A stretch of 64,000 nucleotides of DNA, taken from the NCBI RefSeq assembly GCF_030758975.1, contig NZ_CP132359.1, forward strand, positions 2,700,782 to 2,764,781. The letters are read 5' to 3'. The notes under the pieces were generated by a model that was not told the DNA's origin, ran no database searches, and was given only the letters and a program-made list of their open reading frames with translations. Source of the DNA: Bosea beijingensis. Lineage in GTDB: Bacteria > Pseudomonadota > Alphaproteobacteria > Rhizobiales > Beijerinckiaceae. The translations under genes and the position numbers were made by a program. Shown in pieces: positions 7,659 through 15,566 of this stretch (the first letter of the stretch is position 1; each line of letters starts with the position of its first letter).

Positions 7659-7767
7659 AACCTTCGCCCGCCCATCCGCATCCAATTCCAGCCTGTCCGC
7701 TCTGCCATGAGCGACGGCATCTCATCACGAGGCTGCGCCGGCAGCTCGTTCGCCCGGGATATCCATC

Positions 7768-8247
7768 ATGAAGCTTTCTTACTCGCTCGCTGCAGCGGCT
7801 CTCCTGCTCTCGGCCGGCTTTGCCACCGCCCATGAATTCAAGGCCGGCCCGCTCAAGATCGGCCATCCCTGGTCGCGCGCCACGCCGGCCGGCGCCAAGG
7901 TCGGTGGCGGCTATCTCTCGATCGAGAATACCGGCACGGCCGCCGACCGGCTGGTCTCGGTCTCCGTACCCTTCGCGGCCCGAGCCGAGGTCCATGAGAT
8001 GACGGTGAAGGACGGCATCATGACGATGCGGCCGATGGATCAGGGCGTTGAGGTGCCGCCGGGCGCCAAGGTCGAGTTCAAGCCCGGCGGCTACCACATC
8101 ATGTTCATGGAGCTGAAGCAGCAGCTCAAGCAGGGCGAGATGATCAAGGGCACGCTGACCTTCGAGAAGGCCGGGACCGTCGATGTCGAGTTCAAGGTCG
8201 ACTCGATCGCCGCCAAGGGCGGCGAGGGCGAGCACAAGGGGCATTGA
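7768..8247 (+). CDS. Periplasmic copper chaperone PCu(A)C
   Basis: A 159-residue PCu(A)C/DUF461 protein that carries Cu(I) in the periplasm, usually to the CuA site of cytochrome c oxidase. A signal peptide (residues 1-21, ending AGFATA) precedes the cupredoxin-like domain. The copper ligands are visible: HEMTVKDGIMTM, then GGYHIMFMEL, giving the family pattern H-x-M ... H-x-M. The C-terminus is rich in His, Gly and Lys (GEGEHKGH), a possible extra metal site. A CxxC small protein gene lies just upstream. Confidence 0.92.
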   Translation: MKLSYSLAAAALLLSAGFATAHEFKAGPLKIGHPWSRATPAGAKVGGGYLSIENTGTAADRLVSVSVPFAARAEVHEMTVKDGIMTMRPMDQGVEVPPGAKVEFKPGGYHIMFMELKQQLKQGEMIKGTLTFEKAGTVDVEFKVDSIAAKGGEGEHKGH

Positions 8248-8263
8248 GCCCCACGCTGATAGC

Positions 8264-8356
8264 CGTCATGGTCGGGCTTGTCCCGACCATCCACGTTTTC
8301 ACTCGTCGAGTGCCGTGTTCAAGACGTGGATGCTCGCCACAAGGGCGAGCATGACG
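8264..8356. repeat. Composite palindromic intergenic repeat
   Basis: About 93 bases bounded by CGTCATG and CATGACG. Inside are two 9-bp hairpins, ATGGTCGGG/CCCGACCAT and ATGCTCGCC/GGCGAGCAT, separated by CCACGT...ACGTGG arms. The whole can fold as a cruciform. Sequences of this kind recur between genes in Rhizobiales genomes. It lies between the convergent PCu(A)C and DHDPS-family genes and may also limit read-through. Confidence 0.7.
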
Positions 8357-8366
8357 TTCCGATCGA

Positions 8367-9296
8367 TCAGATCTTCGCGCGCGGATCGTGCTTGGCGATC
8401 CGCGACAGCAGGTAGTCCACCTCGGCCTTCGCGGCGGCGCTGAGCACCGAGCCCGGCTTGCGCTGGGCGTCGTGGGTCAGGATGCCGCGCTTCATCATCG
8501 TGTATTTGCGCACGGCGAGGCCGACGCCCTGCTGCTGCTCGTAGCGCATCAGCGGCAGATGCGCGTCGAAGATATCGTGCGCCTCGTCGCGCTTGCCGGC
8601 CTTCTGCAGACGGACCACGTCGATCAGCAGCTCCGGGAAGGCATAGCCGGTATTGGCGCCGTCGGCGCCGCGCTCCATCTCGAAATCGAGGAAGAGCCCG
8701 CCATTGCCTGTGACGATCGAGATCGGCCGCAGCGAGCCTTCCTTCTGGAACTTGCGCAGCGTCGAGATCTTCTCCAACCCCGGCCAGTCCTCGTGCTTCA
8801 GCATCACGCAGGAGGGGTTGTCCATGACGATCTTGCGGATGACCGCCGGCGTCATCACCACCGAGAGCGTCAGCGGATAGTCCTGGATGACGAAGGGGAT
8901 GTCGCTGCCGATCGCCTCGACGGCCTGCGCGTAATAGCCGGTGATCTGGTCGTCGGTGCGGAGCGAAGGCGGCGGGGCGATCATCACGCCGCCGGCGCCG
9001 AGATCCATCACCTGACGCGCGAGCGAGCGCATCGCCGCGAAGCCGGGCGCCGAGACGCCGACGATGATCGGCTTGCCGCCCATCCGGGCGACGCAGCGCT
9101 TCACCAGCTCGACCGATTCCTCGGGCTCGAGCTTCGGCGCCTCGCCCATGATGCCGAGCACGGTGACGCCGTCGGAGCCGATGTCGTGGTAGAACTGGAA
9201 CAGCCGGTCGGCCGAGGCCCAGTCGATGCTGCCATCCGGGTTGAACGGGGTCGGCGCGATCGGGAAGACGCCGGAAGCGTCGGGGGTGAGGCGCAT
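8367..9296 (-). CDS. Dihydrodipicolinate synthase/N-acetylneuraminate lyase family aldolase
   Basis: A 309-residue class I aldolase of the DHDPS superfamily. The Schiff-base lysine is in VMLKHED and the partner tyrosine in VIQDYPLT; the glycine-rich site reads GIMGEAPKL in place of the GTTGE loop of true DapA. That change and the FAH-family hydrolase next door suggest a catabolic 2-oxo-acid aldolase or dehydratase rather than lysine biosynthesis; the substrate is unknown. I start at the ATG at 9296 (MRLTPDASGV) with AAGGA seven bases upstream. The longer frame to 9320 runs into a dispersed repeat. Confidence 0.85.
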   Translation of the reverse strand: MRLTPDASGVFPIAPTPFNPDGSIDWASADRLFQFYHDIGSDGVTVLGIMGEAPKLEPEESVELVKRCVARMGGKPIIVGVSAPGFAAMRSLARQVMDLGAGGVMIAPPPSLRTDDQITGYYAQAVEAIGSDIPFVIQDYPLTLSVVMTPAVIRKIVMDNPSCVMLKHEDWPGLEKISTLRKFQKEGSLRPISIVTGNGGLFLDFEMERGADGANTGYAFPELLIDVVRLQKAGKRDEAHDIFDAHLPLMRYEQQQGVGLAVRKYTMMKRGILTHDAQRKPGSVLSAAAKAEVDYLLSRIAKHDPRAKI

Positions 9297-9316
9297 GATG
9301 CGGTCCTTGTCCTGGA

Positions 9317-9362
9317 GCATCGGCCCGAAAAGTGGGGCGCGGTTTTCGGAAAAAGCCGATGC
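9317..9362. repeat. Dispersed palindrome, family A copy 1
   Basis: GCATCGGCCCGAAAAGTGG ... GGTTTTCGG ... GCCGATGC, an imperfect inverted repeat of 46 bases. Three further copies occur at 10629, 26012 and 28619. It overlaps the upstream ATG at 9320 of the DHDPS-family gene, which argues against that start. Confidence 0.8.
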
Positions 9363-9381
9363 GAAATCAAAATCGGTCTGA

Positions 9382-10068
9382 TCAGGCGATGCGGGTGCGG
9401 ACGGTGCCGACGCCGGCGATCTCGCCTTCGAGCACGTCGCCCTTCTTCACGGCGGCGACGCCTTCCGGCGTGCCGGTGAAGATCAGGTCGCCCGGCTTCA
9501 GTTCGACGAGGCCCGAGAGATAGGCGATCGTCTCCTCGACATTCCAGATCTGCTTGGCGAGGTCGGAGGTCTGGCGCACGACGCCGTTGACGGTGAGCTC
9601 GATCTTGCCGGCGGAGGGATGGCCGGCATGGCTCGCCGGCACGATCTCGCCGATCGGGCCGGAGAGGTCGAAGCCTTTGGCCATGTCCCAGGGGCGCCCG
9701 GCCTTCTTGGCTGCGGCCTGCAGGTCGCGGCGGGTCATGTCGAGCCCGGCCGCATAGCCGTAGACATGGGCCAGCGCCTCGGATTCGGGGATGTCCTTGC
9801 CGCCGGTGCCGATCGCGACGACGAGCTCCATCTCGTGGTGGAGATCACTGGTCTTGCTGGGATAGGGCATGTCGGCGCCGTTGATCAGCAGCGCGTCGGC
9901 GGGTTTGGTGAAGAAGAACGGGTCCTCGCGATCGGGGTCATGGCCCATTTCGCGGGCATGCTCGGCATAGTTGCGCCCGACGCAGAAGATGCGTCGCACC
10001 GGGAAGGAGCCGCCGCCTGCGACCGGAACGGCCGTCACGGCCGGCGGGTCGATTACATAATTGCTCAT
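9382..10068 (-). CDS. Fumarylacetoacetate hydrolase family protein
   Basis: A 228-residue enzyme of the FAH superfamily, the short form without the N-terminal domain. Metal-binding and catalytic elements are present: [14 protein letters not shown] at the start of the core, [11 protein letters not shown] carrying the E-x-E pair, [10 protein letters not shown] with the aspartate, and the C-terminal block [17 protein letters not shown]. The closest named group is fumarylpyruvate hydrolase-like proteins, but carbon-carbon hydrolases and decarboxylases share these motifs. It lies directly upstream of the DHDPS-family gene on the same strand, with a repeat in between, so the two may act in one catabolic route. 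Confidence 0.88.
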   Translation of the reverse strand: MSNYVIDPPAVTAVPVAGGGSFPVRRIFCVGRNYAEHAREMGHDPDREDPFFFTKPADALLINGADMPYPSKTSDLHHEMELVVAIGTGGKDIPESEALAHVYGYAAGLDMTRRDLQAAAKKAGRPWDMAKGFDLSGPIGEIVPASHAGHPSAGKIELTVNGVVRQTSDLAKQIWNVEETIAYLSGLVELKPGDLIFTGTPEGVAAVKKGDVLEGEIAGVGTVRTRIA

Positions 10069-10212
10069 ACTGCTGCTCCCTCGCTTATAGGCTTGCGCCG
10101 TTCATGGGCGAGCGGCGCCCGGACCGCAAGCGGCTTCCCGCTGCGGCGGGCCTGCGCGGGAGGCATTGCGGCACGCTTTTCGCAAGCGCGGCACGGGTTG
10201 TGCGGCGCGTCG

Positions 10213-10241
10213 TTGCAAGTGAGACGATTTGCTCCTTACAT
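10213..10241 (+). promoter_or_regulatory. Candidate promoter of the cold-shock gene
   Basis: TTGCAA (10213-10218), a 17-base spacer and TTACAT (10236-10241), giving a leader of about 37 bases before the GTG start at 10285. The leader contains a CCCCGCCGGGG palindrome. Confidence 0.4.
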
Positions 10242-10284
10242 TACCCCGCCGGGGGAACCGGCGAGCCTATGGAAGGAACGGCAT

Positions 10285-10494
10285 GTGAGTACGGGAACCG
10301 TGAAATGGTTCAACGAGACCAAGGGTTACGGCTTCATCACCCCTGATGGCGGCGGCAATGACGTCTTCGTCCATATCAGCGCGGTGACACGGGCCGGCCT
10401 GCGCGGCCTGAACGAGGGGCAGAAGATCAGCTATGATCTCGAGCCGGATCGCAAGACCGGCAAGAACTCGGCGGTAAACCTGCAGACGACCTGA
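10285..10494 (+). CDS. Cold-shock protein, CspA family
   Basis: A 69-residue single-domain RNA chaperone, the normal length for the family. RNP1 ([11 protein letters not shown]) and RNP2 (DVFVHISAV) are intact, and the N-terminus [15 protein letters not shown] is standard. Translation starts at GTG (10285), with GGAAGGAA seven bases upstream. It binds single-stranded RNA in the cytoplasm. It has its own candidate promoter and is followed by a 200-base gap holding a family A palindrome. Confidence 0.95.
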   Translation: MSTGTVKWFNETKGYGFITPDGGGNDVFVHISAVTRAGLRGLNEGQKISYDLEPDRKTGKNSAVNLQTT

Positions 10495-10628
10495 GCGTTT
10501 CCATGCGCTTTGCGGGAAGGCTATGGCGGCGCCTCTCCCGAGCCTAGGGCGGGCCGCTCTCGGTCCAGGTCGGACCGAGGCGGATTCCAGGCATGCCCGT
10601 CGCCGCAGGCGGCGGTGTGAAGGTGAAA

Positions 10629-10672
10629 GCATCGAGCCGAAAAGTGGAAGCCACTTTTCGGAAAACTCGATG
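10629..10672. repeat. Dispersed palindrome, family A copy 2
   Basis: GCATCGAG CCGAAAAGTGG AAG CCACTTTTCGG AAAA CTCGATG. This is the most perfect copy: an 11-bp inner stem plus outer arms. It lies between the convergent cold-shock and MFS genes. Confidence 0.8.
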
Positions 10673-10694
10673 AATGACAGCGATCCAGTGCCCT

Positions 10695-11933
10695 TCAGGC
10701 CCGGCCCGGCGCCGGATGGAACAGCCGGCCCCTCTCCACGATCAGCACGACGACGAGCGCCGCGATGCCGCAGAGCGCGAAGCCCAGCGTCAGCGGCACG
10801 ACGGTGCCGTTGAAATGCTGGCCGATATAGAAGCCGAGCAGCGCGCCGATCACGGTGGTGACGAAGCCCTGCACCGAGGAGGCCGTGCCGGCGACATGGC
10901 CGAGTGGCTCCATCGCCATCGCCCCGAAATTCGGGCCGATCAGCCCGAAGCAGAACATGCAGCCACCCTGCAGGATCGCGAAGGTCCAGAGCGATTCATG
11001 GCCCGAGAGCGCCAGAAGCGCATGGCAAACGGCAAGCGCGATATAGCCGAGCAGCGCCCCGTGTGAGACGCGGCGCATGCCGAGCCGCACGACGATGCGC
11101 GAATTCACCAGCGAGGCCGCCGCCATGAACATCGCGATCAGCGCGAAGATGGTCGTGAACAGCTCAGGAGCGTGGAAGACGTCGACGAAGACCTGCTGCG
11201 CCGAATTGATGAAGCCGAACAGCCCGCCCAGCATGAAGGCCATCGCCAGCATGTAGCCGACGGCGATGCGATTGGTCAGCGTGGTGCGGAGGGCGGCAGC
11301 CACGCTGGCGGGGTCGATCGGCTTGCGGTCCTCCGGACGCTGGGTCTCGGGGAGCTTCAGCAAGACCCAGATCATCACCACCGCGCCGAAGACGGTCAGG
11401 ATACCGAAGATCCAGCGCCAGGGCGCGACCCACAGGATCGCTTGGCCGAGCGAAGGCGCCAGGATCGGAACTGACAGGAAGACGATCATCGCGAGCGACA
11501 TCACCCGCGCCATGTCGCGGCCGGAATAGCAATCGCGTACGATCGAGACGACCAGGACGCGTGTCGCCGCCGCGCCGACGCCCTGCAGCACGCGCGCCGC
11601 CATCAAGGCCTCGAAAGAGCCGGCGAAAGAACAGGCGATGCTGGCCACCACATAGACGGTGAGCCCGAAAAGCAGCACCGGCCGGCGCCCATAGCGGTCC
11701 GAGATCGTGCCGTAGACGATCTGCGAGACACCGAAGCCGAGCAGATAGGCCGTGATAATCCACTGGCGCTGGTTGTCCTGGGCGATGCCGAGCGCTTCCG
11801 ACATCTCTGACAGGGCCGGCAGCATCACATCGACGGCGAGCGCATTCGTCGCCATCAGCGCGGCGGTGAGGCCCACGAAGGGGTAGAAGCCCATGCCGTG
11901 GCGCGGCCGGGCGATGGCGGACATGTCGTTCAT
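10695..11933 (-). CDS. Bcr/CflA-family multidrug efflux MFS transporter
   Basis: A 412-residue major facilitator with 12 predicted membrane helices. The loop 2-3 motif is GTISDRYGRRPVLLFG (residues about 75-90). MNALAVDVMLPALSEM-like sequence in helix 1 and GVGAAATRVLVVSIVRD in helix 4 match the DHA1 Bcr/CflA group, which exports drugs such as bicyclomycin and sometimes cysteine. It is expected to be a proton antiporter in the inner membrane. A GST gene lies upstream on the same strand, separated by 161 bases with a strong hairpin, so the two are probably separate transcripts. Confidence 0.88.
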   Translation of the reverse strand: MNDMSAIARPRHGMGFYPFVGLTAALMATNALAVDVMLPALSEMSEALGIAQDNQRQWIITAYLLGFGVSQIVYGTISDRYGRRPVLLFGLTVYVVASIACSFAGSFEALMAARVLQGVGAAATRVLVVSIVRDCYSGRDMARVMSLAMIVFLSVPILAPSLGQAILWVAPWRWIFGILTVFGAVVMIWVLLKLPETQRPEDRKPIDPASVAAALRTTLTNRIAVGYMLAMAFMLGGLFGFINSAQQVFVDVFHAPELFTTIFALIAMFMAAASLVNSRIVVRLGMRRVSHGALLGYIALAVCHALLALSGHESLWTFAILQGGCMFCFGLIGPNFGAMAMEPLGHVAGTASSVQGFVTTVIGALLGFYIGQHFNGTVVPLTLGFALCGIAALVVVLIVERGRLFHPAPGRA

Positions 11934-12054
11934 GGCGATCGCGATATGTGCTGCAAGACCTGGCGGCTGCGGTCATCCGGCAGCGGCGGGCGAGAATTTG
12001 TCCGCAGGATTAGCTCTGCCGGCGGCGCGCGGCAACCGGTCCAGCCGGCCATGT

Positions 12055-12087
12055 GCCATGCGCCGGGCGCGTTTCCCGGCGCATGGC
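12055..12087 (-). terminator. GC-rich hairpin after the GST gene
   Basis: A perfect 13-bp stem GCCATGCGCCGGG / CCCGGCGCATGGC with a 7-base loop, 8 bases past the GST stop. No T-tract follows, so termination efficiency is uncertain. Confidence 0.5.
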
Positions 12088-12094
12088 GGCATCC

Positions 12095-12730
12095 TCAGCC
12101 CTGCTTCTGCATCTCGGCCATCAGCGCATCGTCGATCTCGGCAGCGCGGCGTGCCGCCGGCCGCGCCGCGATGCGGGCGCCATAGGCCTCGAAGGCCGGC
12201 CGCTTCTCGATCGTGCCGAACTGCATCCCCCACAGGACTTGCGCGCCGACATAGACATCGGCGGCGCTGAAGCGGTCGCCGGTCAGGTACTCGCCGCGGC
12301 TCACGGCGTATTCCAGCGTGTCCATCGCGTCGGCATAGGTGCCGTAGCCGATGGAGCGCGCGCGGTCGGGCGGCACTTCCAGGCCGAAGGCCTTGCTGGC
12401 GACGGCGGCCTCGATCGGGCCGGCGGCGAAGAACATCCAGCGGTAATAGGGGCCGCGCAATCGGCTGCCCGGCTCCGGCGCGAGCCCGGCCTGCGGAAAG
12501 GCATCGGCCATATAGGCGCAGATCGCGGCGCATTCGGTCACGATGGTATCGCCATGGACCAGCGCCGGCACCTTGCCCATCGGGTTGATCGCCTTGTAGG
12601 CGGCGCTCTTCATCGGTGCGCCGAAGCCGACGATCTCGGCGCGATAGGGCTGGCCGATCTCCTCCATCATCCAGCGCGCGATGCGCCCGCGCGACATCGG
12701 GTTGGTATAGAGCACGAGTTCGTCTGCCAT
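12095..12730 (-). CDS. Glutathione S-transferase family protein
   Basis: A 211-residue cytosolic GST. The N-terminal thioredoxin-like half (LVLYTNPMSRGRIARWMMEE, then NPMGKVPALVHGDTIVTECAAI) has the cis-proline region and the glutathione gamma-glutamyl site (E-C/S). The C-terminal helical half contains RGEYLTGDRFSAADVYVGA, including the N-capping box. The start at 12730 (MADELVLY) has GGAGG about ten bases upstream; 16 extra upstream codons are not supported. The substrate is unknown. A hairpin follows the gene. Confidence 0.9.
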   Translation of the reverse strand: MADELVLYTNPMSRGRIARWMMEEIGQPYRAEIVGFGAPMKSAAYKAINPMGKVPALVHGDTIVTECAAICAYMADAFPQAGLAPEPGSRLRGPYYRWMFFAAGPIEAAVASKAFGLEVPPDRARSIGYGTYADAMDTLEYAVSRGEYLTGDRFSAADVYVGAQVLWGMQFGTIEKRPAFEAYGARIAARPAARRAAEIDDALMAEMQKQG

Positions 12731-12858
12731 CGTCTTGTGCCTCCTTGATCGGCCGGGGATGCCCTTATCCTGTGGCATTGGCGTGACGCTGTCAGGAGCG
12801 TGCTTGCCTGACGCGCGCGGTCCGAACTGCTATCGTCGCCGCGAAACAGGACGAGGTT

Positions 12859-13608
12859 ATGGACGAATCACGCATGGCGCGCAGCGTCTCCGTCAGCGAC
12901 GGGCGGATGGCGATCGAGGGTCTGTCGACCCGCTATGTCCAGGATGCGGCGCGGCGCTTCCGGCTTTCGGCCTCGGGGTTGCGCTTTGTCGGCGGCTTTG
13001 AGAGCCGTGACGGCCGGCTTGAGGAGAGCAGGCGCTTCCTCGCCGAGGCGACGGTTGCCGATGGCGGCCTGCGCCGTGCCGGTTTCGAGGGTGAGGCCGG
13101 CACGATCGGGCTGACCCTGCGCCCGCTCTCGCAGGCCGGCGATCAGCCGCGCCTCCTGCTGATGCTGGGCTATCGCGACGAGAATGGCGAGGCGCTACCT
13201 TTCGCCGAGGCGTTCCTGGCACCCGCCGTGTTCGAGGCGCTGAAGGCTGATCTTCTCTCCGGGCTGGCGCAGGACATTTCGCTCGGCGCCACGACGAGCC
13301 TCTGGATTCGCGAGGACGATCGCGGGCGTCCGCATGGCGAGCCGCTCGACTGGTATCTCGGCCTCGATGCCGATGGCCGCTCGACCCAGCCCGCTCGCGG
13401 CTTCATCGAGACCATCGAATGGCGGCCGCGCCCGCTTCCGGCCATCGTCGAAGCGGCGCCGGCTCCCGATCCTGCGCCGCCTGCAGTCCATGAGGCCGAG
13501 GAGGACTGGGAAGTCAGCGCCGCCGATGAACTGGGCCGGATCAACTGGAGCTTCCGCCTGCTTCTGCTGATGCTGGCCTTCCTGCTGATCATCGTCGCGA
13601 TGAAATAG
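12859..13608 (+). CDS. C-terminally anchored protein of unknown function
   Basis: A 249-residue protein with no signal peptide but a single C-terminal hydrophobic helix (LLLLMLAFLLIIVAMK, about residues 232-249) ending in a lysine, so the bulk would face the cytoplasm. Residues 1-175 look like a soluble beta-rich domain; 190-215 are proline/alanine-rich (PAPDPAPPAVHE) and form a linker. No family is recognised. ATG 12859 has GAGG only two bases upstream, which is close; ATG 12874 is an alternative start. It stands alone between the divergent GST gene and a large palindrome. Confidence 0.68.
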   Translation: MDESRMARSVSVSDGRMAIEGLSTRYVQDAARRFRLSASGLRFVGGFESRDGRLEESRRFLAEATVADGGLRRAGFEGEAGTIGLTLRPLSQAGDQPRLLLMLGYRDENGEALPFAEAFLAPAVFEALKADLLSGLAQDISLGATTSLWIREDDRGRPHGEPLDWYLGLDADGRSTQPARGFIETIEWRPRPLPAIVEAAPAPDPAPPAVHEAEEDWEVSAADELGRINWSFRLLLLMLAFLLIIVAMK

Positions 13609-13652
13609 GGCGGCTCAGGGCTGATCCTTGATCGCAACGGCTTCGAGCGACA

Positions 13653-13792
13653 CCCTTGTCATTCCGGGGCGTGCCGAAGGCGCGAACCCGGAACCCACGA
13701 CCGGGTGAGACATCAGGTGTTCGGTTGCCGGCAGCTCGCCCTGTCGTGGGTTCCGGGTTCTTCGCTTACGCGAAGCCCCGGAATGACAAGGG
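13653..13792. repeat. Large nested palindrome (140 bases)
   Basis: Outer arms of 18 bp (13653-13670 with 13775-13792, containing TCATTCCGGGGC) and inner arms of 18 bp (13684-13701 with 13743-13760, containing GAACCCGGAACCCACGAC) are both perfect. A small hairpin TTCGC/GCGAA sits between them. It lies between convergent genes. Hairpins with CATTCCGGGGC ends recur between genes in Rhizobiales. Confidence 0.85.
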
Positions 13793-13820
13793 TTCTGGCC
13801 AGGACTAAGCCGGCAACCGT

Positions 13821-14795
13821 CTACGTCTCGTGGCGGCGGATGCGGCGGATCATCTCGTTCAGCGCCAGCAGCACCAGCGCCAGGATGAAGGGCAGGACGT
13901 AGTAGACCACCCGGAAGATCAGCAGCGCGCCCAGAACCTGCTCGTAGGGAAAGCGGTTGAGTGCGACCAGCATCGTCGCCTCGAACACGCCGAGCCCGCC
14001 CGGCGCGTGGCTGGCGATGCCGATCAGGCAGGCGAAGATATAGGCGGCGAGGAAGGTCGGGTATTCCAGGCCGTAGCCGCCGGGCAGCAATACGAAGAGC
14101 ACGGCGGCGGCGGCGCAGACCTCGCAGGCGCCGAGCGCCATCTGGCCGAGCGTGGTGCCGAGACCCGGCAGATGCAGGTTCCAGCCACGCACGCGGATCG
14201 TGCGCTCGTCGGTCGCGATCCAGGCGAGATAGCCGAGGATACCGAGGCCCACGAGGCCGCCGACGACCTGGACGACGAGCGGCGAGGTCCGCGCCAGCAT
14301 CGCGACCGCTCCCGAGGCATAGAACAGGCTGGCGCAGAGAATGGCGCCGAGCCCGAGCCAGAAGGTGATGCCGGCGATCACAGTCAGGCTCGCGACCTCG
14401 GAGGCCCTGACTCCCTTCGGCGAATAGATCCAGTAGCGCACCGTGCCGCCGGTCACGATCGGGAAGCCGAGCGTGAACGAGACCGAATAGCTGGTGAAGG
14501 AGCCGAGCGCGGTCGTGCGATAGGGAATCGAGAGGCCGAGCCGGCGCAGCGCGAGAGCGTCGTAGCCGGTGAGCAGCAGATAGCTCAGTGCGGTGAAGGC
14601 GACGGCGAGGCCGAGCTGGCGCAGGCTCGCATTCTCGAAGGCGCCGGCGAGCTGGCCTGGCTCCATCCCGCTGATGATGTGCCAGAGCACGACCAGCGAG
14701 GCGCCGAAGATGACCATGCTCGCCAGCGGGCCGAGCCACCACCAGCGACTGCGCTTGCGCAGGGGCATTCCGGGCTCATGCTGGCCGAAGGACAT
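13821..14795 (-). CDS. YbhN/UPF0104-type membrane protein (LPG synthase-like domain)
   Basis: About 324 residues with eight or so membrane helices, matching the flippase-like domain shared by YbhN/UPF0104 proteins and the membrane part of lysylphosphatidylglycerol synthases. Blocks such as GYDALALRRLGLSIPYR, SFTLGFPIVTGGTVRYW and ASHAPGGLGVFEATML are characteristic. There is no C-terminal aminoacyl-transferase domain, so it cannot itself make lysyl-PG; a lipid transport role is the usual guess. The start is uncertain: ATG 14795 is chosen, 14768 is possible, and the frame stays open to 14891. Confidence 0.82.
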   Translation of the reverse strand: MSFGQHEPGMPLRKRSRWWWLGPLASMVIFGASLVVLWHIISGMEPGQLAGAFENASLRQLGLAVAFTALSYLLLTGYDALALRRLGLSIPYRTTALGSFTSYSVSFTLGFPIVTGGTVRYWIYSPKGVRASEVASLTVIAGITFWLGLGAILCASLFYASGAVAMLARTSPLVVQVVGGLVGLGILGYLAWIATDERTIRVRGWNLHLPGLGTTLGQMALGACEVCAAAAVLFVLLPGGYGLEYPTFLAAYIFACLIGIASHAPGGLGVFEATMLVALNRFPYEQVLGALLIFRVVYYVLPFILALVLLALNEMIRRIRRHET

Positions 14796-14957
14796 GCGCT
14801 CTCGGGGTTGCGCGCCGTTGCTGGAGGCGGCGGCGCGGTGGCGGGCAGGGCTCGGATGAACCCCGTCCGACAGATAGCGCCTCGGCGGCAATGCACAAGC
14901 CGTTGCGGCGAATAGGCCCCATGAGGGAGCCCGGATTCGGGCCGGCGGTGGCGGGGC

Positions 14958-15524
14958 TCAGGCCGTCTTGCGGAAGATGCGCAGCGTCTTGAAGCCCGCG
15001 ACCTCCTCGACCGGCATCGCCTTCATCCAGTCCGGGATCAGGCGCTCCGCCACGTCGTAGGCATAGGAGCCCTTGTAGAACAGGATGTAGCCGCCCTTGT
15101 CCGTCTGGGCGGTGAAGAGGTCGATCACCTCGCGGTCGGTCAGCGCGCCATAGGCGTCGTTGGCCTCGCCGCGGAATTCGCCGGTATGGAACATCGTCAC
15201 GATGTCGAAGCGCGGCAGCAGGCGGGCATTGCTGGTGTAGATGTCGCCGAAATAGGCGCTGTAGGTCTTGGTGACGTTCGGGTTGTCGGTCGCCAGCTTG
15301 ATGAAGGACTCGTATTCCTGCGGCGAGGCGGTGATGCCCAGCACCGTGCTGTCGAGATGCGGCTCGGCGCAGCGCAGGCCGACATAATGATGCCCGCCGG
15401 TGCCGAAGTGATAGATGCGCTTGCCGCTGAGCTTCTCCTGCTCCAGCCATTCGACGAAATGCACGTCGCAGGGGCATTGCTCGATCTCGAGACCCCAGAA
15501 CGCATCCCAGATATTCATCTTCAC
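14958..15524 (-). CDS. Conserved-type protein with methyltransferase-like fold, unknown
   Basis: A 188-residue soluble protein. The pattern IYHFGTGGHHYVGLR near residues 37-51 resembles the glycine-rich loop of a Rossmann-type SAM-binding site. DIVTMFHTGEFRG around 105-117 sits where motif IV of a methyltransferase would be, and GGYILFYKGSYAYD follows as in motif VI. The glycine loop is atypical (GTGGHH instead of GxGxG), so activity is doubtful. Neighbours are a YbhN-type membrane protein downstream and a decayed SbmA-type ABC gene upstream, both on the minus strand; the 42-base gap to the ABC gene allows co-transcription. Confidence 0.6.
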   Translation of the reverse strand: MKMNIWDAFWGLEIEQCPCDVHFVEWLEQEKLSGKRIYHFGTGGHHYVGLRCAEPHLDSTVLGITASPQEYESFIKLATDNPNVTKTYSAYFGDIYTSNARLLPRFDIVTMFHTGEFRGEANDAYGALTDREVIDLFTAQTDKGGYILFYKGSYAYDVAERLIPDWMKAMPVEEVAGFKTLRIFRKTA

Positions 15525-15566
15525 GGTGTTTCTCCTCTCCGAATGGTTTTCTCGTTGTGATGCCGC

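Noticed and set aside
13615..14742. A 375-codon minus-strand frame across the large palindrome
   Set aside because: It overlaps the YbhN-type gene in another frame and reads through the repeat. It has no recognisable motif.
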